Of a stretch of 64,000 bases of DNA, positions 1 through 12,300 are shown one piece after another. Below the pieces are notes generated by a model, which worked only from the letters and a program-made list of their open reading frames with translations, did no database searches and was not told the DNA's origin. Every line of letters begins with the position of its first letter. Positions within the stretch are counted from its first letter, which is position 1. The stretch comes from Anticarsia gemmatalis (lineage: Eukaryota > Arthropoda > Insecta > Lepidoptera > Erebidae). The position numbers were made by a program, and so were the translations under genes. The stretch lies in assembly GCF_050436995.1 (NCBI RefSeq), contig NC_134770.1:1312501-1376500 (forward strand), in the 5' to 3' direction.

Positions 1-231
1 GTATATTTCTTTTGTTCATCACCAATTTGTAACTTTGTGCAATTATTTTACCACCAATACCATAAACTGGATAAAGAATATGAAGATTTTACACTCTTTA
101 AAAGCTAAACTAAGTTACTAAATATTTTAAGTACATTCGAAAATACAATTCTGTATAATTTCCATGTAAAAAAGCTAAAAAGCAATGAAATTACCAATGA
201 TTTCTGTTAACCATTATGAATTATAAATTAA

Positions 232-585
232 CTACTGTCCTTGTCTATTAAGACTACTAGAGTTAAGTTAAATTTAAGTATGCTCAAAGGTTTGAAAAGC
301 CTCAGGGCTTACATTTTTCCTACGCTGGCATCGGTGACGTGCGTCGATCGACACGATGTAAAGCAGGCCACGACTGAAGACTGCAACCTGATCTTTACTT
401 ACGATCTGTCTCCTGGCTTCGTCTCGGTTGCTAACTGTTTCATATGCATTACCGAAGGTTTAGTAGACTTATCGCAGTCTCACGTCTCAGACTCGCTTGC
501 AAGCCAGCACAACGACACTGACGTGCGTGGTAAATTTTATTTTAGGCGATCGCGATCGGTACAGTATAGGAGGAAAAAAGCCTGA
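232..585 (+). CDS. possible terminal exon of an unrecognised gene
   Basis: The frame is open from 232 to a TGA at 583-585. Its base composition is more even than the AT-rich flanks. No in-frame ATG begins it convincingly, but an AG near 251 could be a splice acceptor, so it may be the last coding exon of a gene entering from the left. The C-terminus is basic (RRSRSVQYRRKKA). An AATAAA at 893-898 could end the transcript. I do not recognise the protein; a degraded mobile element or a chance ORF is possible. Confidence 0.25.
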   Translation, partial: LLSLSIKTTRVKLNLSMLKGLKSLRAYIFPTLASVTCVDRHDVKQATTEDCNLIFTYDLSPGFVSVANCFICITEGLVDLSQSHVSDSLASQHNDTDVRGKFYFRRSRSVQYRRKKA

Positions 586-1330
586 TAGATTTTAAGGTTG
601 ATTTTTTATGAGTTTAATCAAAGAAAGAAGATACTATGTGTTTTTGTTATGTTTTTAAATTTTGAATACCACATATGGTACATCTAAGACGAACTTAATG
701 TCTTTTATAGCAATTCTTGTTTGCTCAATTTCGTTAGACATTCTTTACGATTGTTTTCAAATACTTTGATAAATGCTCAATGTTTTACATGAAAATGTTT
801 ATGCTATAGCATTATTTTTAAAGCTTAAATGTACACTAAGTACGATTTGTATTAATATTATGCATATGATTTTGAAACTTGCATGTTTTTTTAATAAAAG
901 TTTTTATAGAACAAACATAATTTTTTTTTTAACATCTAGCCCATCATGTCCCTCTTAATTCTATAGAAATGCTGTTCATGTCCCAGTTATTGGATTACCA
1001 GTGTGCAACTGATAATGAATTTACATCTAAAAACTCCTTAGGCAGGCCTTCCTACCTAAGCAACTACTACAGTGTACAATGCTAATAAAGTATTGCTATT
1101 TATTATATCTGCATACGTAATACCATACTACATGGGCTCAATAAAGATCCTATTTGCATTTCCTAATAAATAACGCCATCTATCATAAAACTAGATAAAC
1201 TAGTGTGCGTATGCCCAGCGGGAAAATACTAAATGGTCGCTTTTTTCTGGCCATTCAAACTTGGTCGGGTTATGCAAGTATTTCGGTGGTTTCAGCATTT
1301 TTAGTAGGTATATCTCTGTATTTATTTAAT
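586..1330. other. AT-rich sequence without a recognised gene
   Basis: No coding signal is seen. If 232-585 is an exon, the first 310 bases would be its 3' UTR, ending near the AATAAA at 893-898. A CGCCATCTA-type motif, common in this window's repeats, occurs near 1174. Confidence 0.3.
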
Positions 1331-1332
1331 AC

Positions 1333-2515
1333 TAGCTGACCCGTGCGGCTCCGCTCGCGTGAGTTTCGTACTGTTGCTTATTCGTTTGACTACGCGAATT
1401 GCGAGGCACTCGATACACTTACACATAAAAATGCTAACAACTCTTTTGTCATCTAATGGTTATTTACGAAAGGGACCCGAAGGGCACACAATGTGACACA
1501 GGCTCAGGCAGGCCTGATTTCCTGAGGTTACCTTCTTTCCCGCTCTTTTCTGTATCCGTACCAGTTTACACTGTAAAATATAATAGGTACCTTATTATAG
1601 ACTAACCATTGCTTACCCGTCTGGATTCAGAATATTATTATAGGTACAAACAGACCTATCTGCGCCGGAGCTCTTAACACGCGTAATAATGTATACTTAC
1701 TTGCGATGATACGTCCGAAACCGCGTAACCCGTAATTATTTTTTAATATATCATCCGTTGTTTATTTTTTAAAACTTACCACATAGTCTGTTTCACAGCT
1801 ATCCAATTTATTTCCTTAATGCAACCAATTAATTTGGTTACGTGATACGAACTACTACGCCATCTGTTAGTTGGGGCGACAACAAACGAAATGACTCGGT
1901 TTGCCATCTAGGGTATCCTGACCGCACCGGACCCACGTAAACCAACATTTTTGTGTAATATATCATACAACATTTATGTTTGAAAATCTTATTAATGTAT
2001 AGCCTGTTTCAAAGGTATTTTTTTTTACAATAAAGCAATCAAAATAAATTAATTAGGAAAAACATGCTGCGTTGCTGACTATAACGCCATCTATTGGTTG
2101 GTGAGAACAACAGGTATCGATACGGATGGCACCGCGTTAACTATATGCGAATGTTGTGAAATAGATTGCAACGCCATCTATGGTCTCTTTAGGGAAACGC
2201 AGGTTCAAACGATTTCTACGTATTTTTTTCAATTTTCTAATGATCTATGAAATTTTATGCGATAAAAAGTATCCTAGAAATTGCTCCACTACTTATTCTA
2301 TGCATATACCAAATTTCAGCGCATTCTATCCGGTAGTTTTTACGTGATAGCGACACATACAGACGGAGGACAGACAGACAGACAGACAGAAAAGAAAATT
2401 ATAAATTGCAGATTCGGTATCAGTATCCGTTACTAAACATCCCCCATTGGTTTTTTTTTAATATATTCAATGTACAGAATTGACCTCTCTACAGATTTAT
2501 TATAAGTATAGATTA
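1333..2515 (+). repeat. interspersed repeat of the CTAGCTGACCCG family
   Basis: It starts with ACTAGCTGACCCG and carries a (CAGA)n run near 2370. Both ends recur at about 10.98-11.23, 15.47-15.72, 28.6, 30.5, 42.0, 52.7 and 63.9 kb. This is the longest copy. It contains several CGCCATCTA motifs (near 1857, 2083, 2171) and no ORF. LINE-derived or non-autonomous origin cannot be decided here. Confidence 0.55.
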
Positions 2516-3119
2516 TGAGCTGAAATTTAACATGTGAATAGTTAGATCAATACACTAATTATTGGAAAAAGTTTTATTTTCCGTTTCCATTTAAAAGTCC
2601 TACAATTGGATGTGATACACTACAGTAGTCCGGTCGTAGTAAATTATGCTATTGCTCATTAATTACTGAATGCACATACATAAAACTCGGCAAGGCACTG
2701 AAGACCCTTACAAGATCCATATTGACGATGAAAGTTAGGCTTTAGAGTGCCTACTTTAAGTACTAGGACCTAAAAACCCTATTTCACTTTTTATTTATAT
2801 CTTCTGAACGGGATGTTTTTTTCATATTCTGTTTTCACACACGTTATAAACAAATTGAAAGCAACGTGCATAAAAAAATTCAAGTCTACAGTGGACCGTT
2901 TTATATCATTTCCAGCAAATGGCCAAACGTCAGCGCAGCGGAAACTTGATAAACTAATATTGATAAAAGTTTAGTGCTAATATTAATAAGAAGTTTAATC
3001 TTATCAGTTTATTACTGTTGTTTATTTCTCATTTATCATTGCAATAATTATAATGGGTACCTACCTACAATAAGTTAAAATCAGTCAATCGAGTAACAGC
3101 TTGTGAAACGGTCGTGTGT

Positions 3120-3235
3120 GGTGACGAAATTATTTTTAGTTTCACGGTCAAGATCAGTTTCGCAGTGTAAACGCTAACCTGAAAATAATAAGTTTGGAAG
3201 TTATATAAGTTTCTGAAAATAATATTTTTGCGAAA
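3120..3235 (+). promoter_or_regulatory. candidate promoter and 5' UTR for first exon 1a
   Basis: An arthropod-type initiator TCAGT occurs at 3154-3158, about 80 bases ahead of the exon 1a ATG, in a locally GC-richer patch. No TATA box is seen at the expected distance. This is position-based inference only. Confidence 0.25.
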
Positions 3236-3333
3236 ATGGAGTACAACAACGATTGTTTGATAGATACAGAAAATTTGCCTGTGATGAAGCTGCTTACCCC
3301 ATTCTGTGAGGATTTATGTGGGATGTATGGCAG
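3236..3333 (+). CDS. ARMT1: ARMT1 alternative first exon 1a
   Basis: ATG at 3236 opens 32 codons plus two bases, ending MYG-R across the junction with donor AG|GTAAAT. Joined to the acceptor at 5257 it reads GMYGR-SFAYYSLKERF, in phase with the rest of the gene. It ends at the same phase as exon 1b, so each can serve as the first exon. Confidence 0.65.
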
Positions 3334-6300
3334 GTAAATCTTTTATGTCTATTATACTGCTAATTGTTTGGTATCAAAGGTAGAATATTGTTAATAATAC
3401 GGTAAAAATTAAAAGCTTTTTTTGTATCCAATATCTGGACGAATCAATGATTTATGAGAAATGTGTAACTTATTATTTTATAGTTGATTTCTAATTGTAT
3501 CTTTCCGTGACCTTCATCCATTATTTATTAAATGACAGCCGACCGGCAATATATGTAAATGCGTTGCAAAAAGGTTCATGAAAAGTTCCATACTAACAAA
3601 AACCATAACATCCTCCATAAACGCACACTGTTGATTGTCAATGTCAACGCAATGTCATAATAATACACAGTTTTCCATTTTTCAATCGAAATTCTACAAA
3701 ATTAATAGTACTTCTGTTATGGCATAAAACGTGTAAATAGAGCAACAAAAAATGAGTTCGCCAAAAACCTCTGCACCAAGTTCACCTAGGACATCAACAC
3801 AACGAGACTCGGTCGGCGTAGCTAAAGAGCCTTCGCCGGAAGATTACTTCGTTACTCCAGAATTTATTTATGGCGGGCCTTTTATTCCTGTTAAATTGCC
3901 TTCCCCGTTTATGGACTCAGCAACACCGATTAATCTGCCGTTACAAGGGACATTCAAACTGTATGTAACCATATAGATTTTGTTATAAATAATAACTCAG
4001 CCACTCCCCTGTTCTTTCTAAGAGCCTCGTGGTTTAAAATTTTAGTTCTTGAAATATTTGTTTATTCTGTATGAATACATTTAGGTTCTTTCTATGTACC
4101 GTTTTAAACAATTAATTTAACTAATTCATGCTAACTATAACATACACATTTGTTTATTTTGAAATCAATTCTATTCTTTTTTAGGATTATTATTTATCAT
4201 AGCCATGTATAGAGTAAAGACATATCTTTCTTCCATACAAAAAAAGAAAAACATATTCTATAGATAAAATATAAGCAGTACTGACACAAAGCTAATTGCT
4301 TTAAAGTCATCTACAAACACTTAGATGAATTTTACAAATGAAAATCTATATTATAAAGATAAGACAATAACAGAACAATCACTTTTACAATGTTGTTTAT
4401 TACCATTTCTAGATTATGACTAGATTTATAACATTGTCCTGAACTTGTAAATTAATTTTCAACATTCTCCATTATTATACATAATTAAAATGATTATAAT
4501 ACAATAACTGAAATAAATTACTGCTATGGTTTGATAGCCTGATAATATAACCCAATTTTGTTGGTAGTCATGAAAATGTATTAAATTAAAAATTACCAAA
4601 ATATACCTTCTGAATTCCTGATATTTTTAGGCTGTATAATTGCTAAACTTTGCTAATAATAAAAAAAAACTAAAAACCCCCTTTTTTTAATCTAGAATTA
4701 GTTCTATTTTTACAACCAGCTGTTTTCTCACAGTAAAATATTACCATGAATTTGTCATGCCAATATCTGTTACTCAATTCACTACTTTAGGCGAAAAACA
4801 TAAGGTTTATATTTCTGTAACTGTGACATTCATTTCCACAAACGAGTTGGCTTCGTGTAAATAACGCCAAATGAATATAAGCCTTATAAACGTTGTAATA
4901 AAGTATAATATTGCAGTATGTATTTCTCTTAGTAATATAACAGCAGTCAGTGGCATGTTATCGGTAATTTCGACCACATTGTCAGAGCCCGGATAGCTCA
5001 GTCGGTAGAGCATTGGACTTTTAATCCAAGGGTCCAGGGTTCAAGTCCCTGTTCGGGCGGCTTCCTTTTTGTAACTTTTTTCAGTTTTTTATAAAATATT
5101 CTTGTATGTAAGTGAAACATAGTAGATATTTTTGAAAAAAAAATCTTAGTTTTAATAAAATTATTTTTTTATTGCATTTTTGAAGATGTTTTTCACATAG
5201 AACTTGAGTTTATAAATAATTGTTAATAAATTAATGTTATTTGTTTTATTTTTCAGGAGTTTTGCATATTACTCATTAAAGGAAAGATTTCCAGTGATAT
5301 TAACTAAAATAATAGATCATTTATCTAGAGATGGATCTAAAATTAAATCAGCCAGTGGTGCCGTGAGTATATTAATGTACCTGCTTATTATTATATGTAC
5401 TTACATTAAGATCTTACATAATTATCATATTTTAATCATTTATATTCATATTTAATCACTATTTCTTGTAAAAGTAAAGTCAAAGTAAAGTCCTTTAAAA
5501 TCTAATTTTCCAAAAAGCAAGAATCTTTCGCTTTTGGACATGTTTACTCTGAAGTACATCTTTATACCTATAATAATAATTAACAGTATTCTAACCTATT
5601 TTCCTATGTTTTCTAGTCAGATGAAGACCTAAGAAACTTCATGCAAGTAGTGACAAAGTTGAAGAACGACTTAGTAACAAACAAACCTTACGATCCGTTC
5701 ACTGTAGAGACGGAAGAAGCTAAGAAATGGAACGAATGGATCGAGTCACAAGACAATAAGACATACTTCCTTAACACTTGGATGTTCACCGAGTGCTATG
5801 TTTATAGGAAATTGTATGAAGGCTGTGAATTAGGGTACGTAATCCAAATAAATAAATAAAAACAGACTTAACTAGAAAATAATGCTGTTTTGTGAAATAA
5901 GTTTGAGTACAGCGCCATCTAGTGTTTGTATAATAATTAACTACCTTCAGTACATTTGAGGAGTGTAAGTAGTACCAAAGTTTTCACATAGATGGCGCTT
6001 TATTAAAAATTAAAGAATTCTTTTTAACTTAACCCAGACACAATTAATTACTTACAAATTTTTAGATAACATAATGAATGTCTAGTAATTAGTTTATATT
6101 ATTATTTTCTAAGTTACAGATGTATTTTTGTTACCTTGTATATTGAAAAGATAATTCGACTATTGGCCGCTAGATGGCGTTAGTTTCCTTCAGATTTTTT
6201 TAGAATAGAATAGAATAGAATAATTATTTATTTGCGTAAAATGTGGTAACAAAACATGGTAGTAAATAAAAATAGGTACAAGACACATTTTGCCATTTAC

Positions 6301-9300
6301 AATAGCATGCAAATATACAAAAAGGTTGACATAGGGATGCCATCATTAATACTAAGTTAAAATATTAAAACCTCGGTTTAATTCATGTTGTGATATATAT
6401 TTCAGTAAAAGTCTAGGAAAGTTCGACTACTTCCAAGAGCAGAAGAACCAATCGTTCCAGGACTTCCTGGAGCCGATGTGCATGGCGGCAGACAAGGTGA
6501 TCGACATGCTCGGTAAAAGTGAGAAGGACAAACGAAAAGCTGACTTCATTACATTGTTGAAGGTATATTTTAATTAAAATTTGGTAAATAATATTTTGTG
6601 AATATGTGTGCCTGTTCCGCCCTATCTCCAAAACAGCCAGACCTCTTTTGACCAGCCTTCTTTTGCCACAAAGTTGATGTTATAAGAAATAACTTAACTT
6701 GGCTGGTTTTATCCACGCGATTGAAAGACATTTGAGGTCCCCTGTACAATGGTTTGAGTGGTCACTACGCCACTACACATAATAGCGTGAGAGTGTGGAT
6801 ACGATTCCCACTTAAAACAAATATTTATGCCATAATACATAATCTTATTTTGGGTCTAGTTGTACTTCGTCACCGGTCTCCGAGACCAGATTATTTTTTG
6901 TCTTATCGAAATTATACATTAACAAGTCATTCAAACAATAATAAGCATTTTTATTTCCAGTTATGTCTATGGGCCAATCGTTGCGACCTCTCCCTCTCAC
7001 TCGGAGGTAAGGCGTCCCTCTCCACAGGCCCGGCCCCGGCCGCCCCGGCGGCGGGCAAGGCCCCCGAGCCCGCCGGCAAGGACAAGGGGAAGGGGGGAGC
7101 CCCCCCTCCTAAACCTAGCAGTGGGCCCATCGACCCTATACAAATGATCTTAGATTTGAAAGATAAGGTACGTACATAATATAATGCATTATCTTTATCA
7201 GTTGCTAAACTCCTGGCTAATATTGAAAAATATTCTTATATATTTAAAATAGACCTTAGAGCTTAGAATGGTATTTAGCTCGACCCGGGAATCGGACCCG
7301 GGACCTCATGATCAACAGTCGGATGCACTACCAACCGCACTATAAAGAGAGAGAGCAGTCACACAAATTTTTGTTTCGTGTGGGAATTGAACCCACCTTA
7401 ACCACGCGCCAGTGGCCGACAATAAAATTTTGTGTCATTTTCAAGACTGGAAGCTGACTCCGACATAGGCTGTATAGATTTTCATGTTTAGAAAAATTTA
7501 CAGCCAGTTTATAAAATGTATAAGCTACGGCCAATTTGTACTATCATAACTTTTAAACTCCCGCGTTGCATGTTTAATGTATAATAGAATACGGGAATTA
7601 ACGCGAACACGCATTTTACCTTAAAATGCCTAACGTTTCGGCGCAGGTTGCACTCGCCGTGGTCGCGTTAATTCCCGTATTCTATTATACAATTTGTACT
7701 AGATATATATATGTCGTCATCGTCGTCGTTACGGGTTCATAATTGATAATATGATGATGTGACGGAGGGGTGTGGGTTCTCTGGGTTGTCTTCCTCCGTC
7801 ATCATAGGTACTCATTGTGATAAACCTTATTCATCGACTGTGGGCGTCGTGGGGTAGTGTCAGATAGATAATAAGTCACACTCGTACATTTGAACACTTT
7901 ATAATTACAAGTAGGTACAGTAAACAACAGTTATAACGTAATTATTCGTAAAACAGAATGCGCGATGGTTCAGTGTCGTCCACGCGCCATTCCCGCCAAA
8001 ACAGAAGAGAATCACATCTGTCAAATTCGAACAACGCGCGCCACTAACTCCATCGAACGCCACTAGATGGCGTTGGCTTCCTGTATACGACCTCATTTCG
8101 ACCAAAGAGTCTTTATACTCTTTTCGTATTCCGACACGGCCATCCTGCTTGCACACGTCCTCGTGTGATGGTCACTCTGTGAACAAAATATCTCACGACA
8201 GAACAATGTCACACTCGGCCACTCCTGACCCAACTCTACAATTACTGGGTCCATCTCATAACTCTACTAAGAGCTTTACTTGGATTTTTAATTAAACCTC
8301 AATTTACGAACAAACATTGGGAAACTGTATTCAAAATAGTTTCACTAACAACAATCAGCCTGAGTCATGTACCAAAGCCATTCGAATCAACCTTTAAAAC
8401 CACTGTACAAAAACAATTCTTAGTTGACAGTTATCCCCGAGTAAAGTTTCTAACACCACGGCTCTCCAGCCGACGAGCAATCACATTGCTCACACGTGCA
8501 TCCCTCTTGGACTACACTACGGTCTCCACAGACCACGACTTTCTCCAAAGTCGAACCTCTCAATACGGTCTCCACAGACCACGACTTTCTCCAAAGTCGA
8601 ATGACTCAATACGGTCTCGACAGACCACGACTTTCTCCAAAGTCGAACCACTCAATACGGTCTCTCAAGACCACGACTTTCTCCAAAGTCGAACCACTCA
8701 ATACGGTCTCTCAAGACCACGACCTCCGTCAGTGTTAAACGCTCACCGCGCACCCACGGACTACTTGAGTTGCCTCAAGAGATACCGATTTCCACCGGGC
8801 TACGAATACGTATTAACAACTGATACGGTCGAACACAATACGGCCGAAAGAAACCTTCACTCGTTTGAATACCTTCACCACAAACTCATCAATCTCATTA
8901 TCATCAAATTCTATATCGACTGGTACATGACCTCTGACCAACATCTATCCACAATCTCAATAATTTCAAAAGGCTCTTTGAACTTGTTATCTAATACTTT
9001 TCTAATACAACCGCGCATAATACTATGCTCAACTTAATCAACTTAATCCTTAGTTTATCTGTGGTCAAACATGTCGTTAACCCGTAACGAAAAACTCAAA
9101 ATGCGCTGAACATTTGTTAAAGTCCAGTCCTGTACTTTCTACTACTTTCCAGTAATATCAGTCACAATAGAAGTTAAATTAAAGTGAACTCATTGAAGTG
9201 CATCACTACAAACTATGACTGACCGAAAACCACGTCATAAGACTTTTCGTTTAATTACTACACAGTACACGACATAAAATTTGTTCTGTACTGAACACTC

Positions 9301-12300
9301 GTCCAACATCTTTGATCAATATCAGTCATTGCAACAACATTAAAACTTTAACCAGTAAATTTTGATGCATATCTTTGTTTTACTATTGAGCATTCAGCCA
9401 CGGAACCATAAGTAAAACGTAACGATTCACCTTTATGGTCATATGCACTCGATGCTGGTTGCACGACTCGTATGCGCACATAATGCGCCGCTCGTTCCGC
9501 TTCCCGTTGTCACCCGGCCGCCGCCTTCGCCGTCGCCGCCGCGGCGCCGCTACCACCGCTAGCGTTGCTACCGCCGTCACCGTGACCGTCGCCACAGCCG
9601 CCAGCGCAGCCGCCACCGCAGCCGCCGCCGCAGCCGCCATTGCAGCCGCCAGCGCAGCCGCCAGCGCAGCCGCCAGCGCAGCCGCCAGTGCAGCCGCCAA
9701 CGCAGCCGCCACCGCAGCCACCAGTGCAGCCGCCAGCGCAGCCGCCACCGCAACCGCCAGCGCAGCCGCCAGCGCAGCCGCCATTGCAGCCGCCACCGCA
9801 GCCGCCAGCGCAGCCGCCAGTGCAGCCGCCAGCGCAGCCGCCAGCGCAGCCGCCGCCGACGCCGCCGCCGTCACCGACGCCGCTGCCGTCGCTGCAGCCG
9901 CCGCGCCGCGCCGCTCGTTCACCGGACGGCTTTGTGGCGAGGCTTGCCACATTTGTAGCACATCACGGCTGCTGGTTGTTGCGGTGCTTGATCCGACGAT
10001 GACGTAGATGTTCTTGCTCGCTTGCTAGTTCATTGGTTCACTTAATCTTGCGTCTGTTTCTTACTTCTCTGAGTCAATCGTAGGCAGATGTTCATTTGTT
10101 TTTGAGGTTATTGTTGTTTTTCTTCTTATTTTGCAGCTTAAACATAGCTCGCCATATGTTCGTTTCTTTTCTCTTACTATCTGACACCGAATCCCACTTC
10201 TGATGTCGTCATCGTCGTCGTTACGGGTTCATAATTGATAATATGATGATGTGACGGAGGGGTGTGGGTTCTCTGGGTTGTCTTCCTCCGTCATCATAGG
10301 TACTCATTGTGATAAACCTTATTCATCGACTGTGGGCGTCGTGGGGTAGTGTCAGATAGATAATAAGTCACACTCGTACATTTGAACACTTTATAATTAC
10401 AAGTAGGTACAGTAAACAACAGTTATAACGTAATTATTCGTAAAACAGAATGCGCGATGGTTCAGTGTCGTCCACGCGCCATTCCCGCCAAAACAGAAGA
10501 GAATCACATCTGTCAAATTCGAACAACGCGCGCCACTAACTCCATCGAACGCCACTAGATGGCGTTGGCTTCCTGTATACGACCTCATTTCGACCAAAGA
10601 GTCTTTATACTCTTTTCGTATTCCGACATATATATATATATTTTACTTATAGATATATTTGTTTGTTGTTGACAGCTGTTGGTAGATGACACGGGTAAAA
10701 TAGTAGATCAAGTGTGCAACAAAGCGGAGGCCATGTTTAAAGCTGTTGAAGGGGTGAGTGAGAAATACTTTATATATTAACATTACAACATTATTTAATG
10801 GTCTACGACAAAAACTAAGCATTATGTAGTATAAATAACTTGTTATAACGGTGAAGAAAAACACTGTGATGCAACCTTGCATGTCTAAGAGTTCTTTAGC
10901 ACAGTTCTTGAAGTTATGCAAAGTCCCCAACCCGTAATTGGCCAGCGTGGTGGACTCAAGGCCTAACACCTCCCTCATTACGGGAGGAGACCCTTGCCCA
11001 GCAGTGGGACATTTATGGGTTACTAGCTTTTACCCGCGACTTCGTCCGCCACCTGAATTTTCCCATGGGTATGCGTCATTTTCCCGGGGTAAAAAGTAGC
11101 CTATGTCCTTTCTCGGGTATCAGAATATCTCCATACCTAATCTCATGCAAATTGATTCAGAAGTTTAGGCGTGATTGAGTAACAGACAGACAGACAGAGT
11201 TACTTTCGTATTTATAATATTAGTATGGATACTTATTTATGGAGTTTTTAACTTATTAGTTAATTAATTTACAGAACACGACCTTCAAGTTTAAGTGCAG
11301 TTGTCACAGACTAGCTACGTCATTCGGCATGCCTCTGTGCACTGATAAGGTTTACAATTGTTTAAAAATAGATTTTTATTTAGAAAAGCTGTAAATTATA
11401 GCCTTTTGGTTAACTATTAGCCTTACTTGGTTATTCTTAATTTTTTTTTGTATTTTGGTAAGCAGAAAGTACTATAATAAAAATGTGTAGAAGTATTTTT
11501 TTGTAATAATTATATTGAGTTATGAGTACATGAATAATGTGATTGGTAGTTCTATATAGGTCTTTTGTTATGTGTATTTATCAAACTATTTACTATATAG
11601 GTAGTAAACAGTAGAAATTGTATTAAGGTTTACTAATAAATCTCATTAATATATTAATGTAATAAGATTTAATGAAACTTTTAAAGCAAAAGTTTCAAAC
11701 AAAATCTTCAATTTAATTATCTTTGAATAATATGAGCGTTTGTCACCTCTCCAGCCGGCGGCCGCTCCCCCCGCGGGTGACAAGAAGGGTAGTCCGCCCT
11801 CCACTCCGGCCCCCGCCCCCGCCCCCGAGGGGGAGCCGGAGGAACTACCCAAGATACCCTGCCCGGCCAAAATGGTCATACCTAACCATGTTCTATTCGG
11901 TAAGTGCATAATAAAACTAATGCATGCTTAGGTCTTTTACTAAATTGTTGAATAGTACTTTAGTAACTTGCGATGCGGTCATAGATAGTTGCGCTCAATA
12001 GGAAACGATTAACTGGGTTAAGCAACCTTAGCGCGGACATTATATGGATGGGTGATCGCTTCGTGGGATTTGAGCTTAGCGTCTCCGTGCTTTTCAGCAG
12101 GCATAAATACGGTCCCGGTTGTTGTCAATTAAGATTAGTTGTTAAGCCATGTCAAAGGCCTTCGGGCGGCTTGAACAATTTTTACAGTAAGATGACGAGA
12201 AAATAGTATCAAAATATTTTTTTTTATTTGTCTAACATATGTAAGTATTTGATACATATGATGATCTTACATGTAAATGTTCCGCTATGTTATATCATAA

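Larger units (their letters stand above)
7712..10628. mobile_element. non-coding element with 425-bp terminal direct repeats (LARD/TRIM-like)
   Basis: Two 425-bp direct repeats, 7712-8136 and 10204-10628, look identical base for base. They begin TGTCG and end CGACA, as LTRs do, and flank a 2067-bp interior without gag, pol or env. Both outer flanks read TATA, a possible target duplication, although the flanks are TA-rich. No primer-binding site or polypurine tract was found on either strand, so the mobilising family and orientation are open. The interior carries a 46-bp hairpin array (8521-8724) and a GCC-rich array (9500-9915). It sits in ARMT1 intron 5, 47 bases before exon 6. Confidence 0.7.

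Noticed and set aside
8521..8724. CRISPR-like repeat array
   Set aside because: Eukaryotic context, no unique spacers: the whole 46-bp unit repeats.
8486..9037. 183-codon ORF over the 46-bp array
   Set aside because: Its only regular content is the tandem array translated in two frames; beyond it no retroelement domain appears.
9383..10007. Long Ala-, Pro- and Gly/Cys-rich ORFs on both strands
   Set aside because: All arise from the same GCC/CAG repeat array read in different frames; no start context, splice logic or conserved domain.
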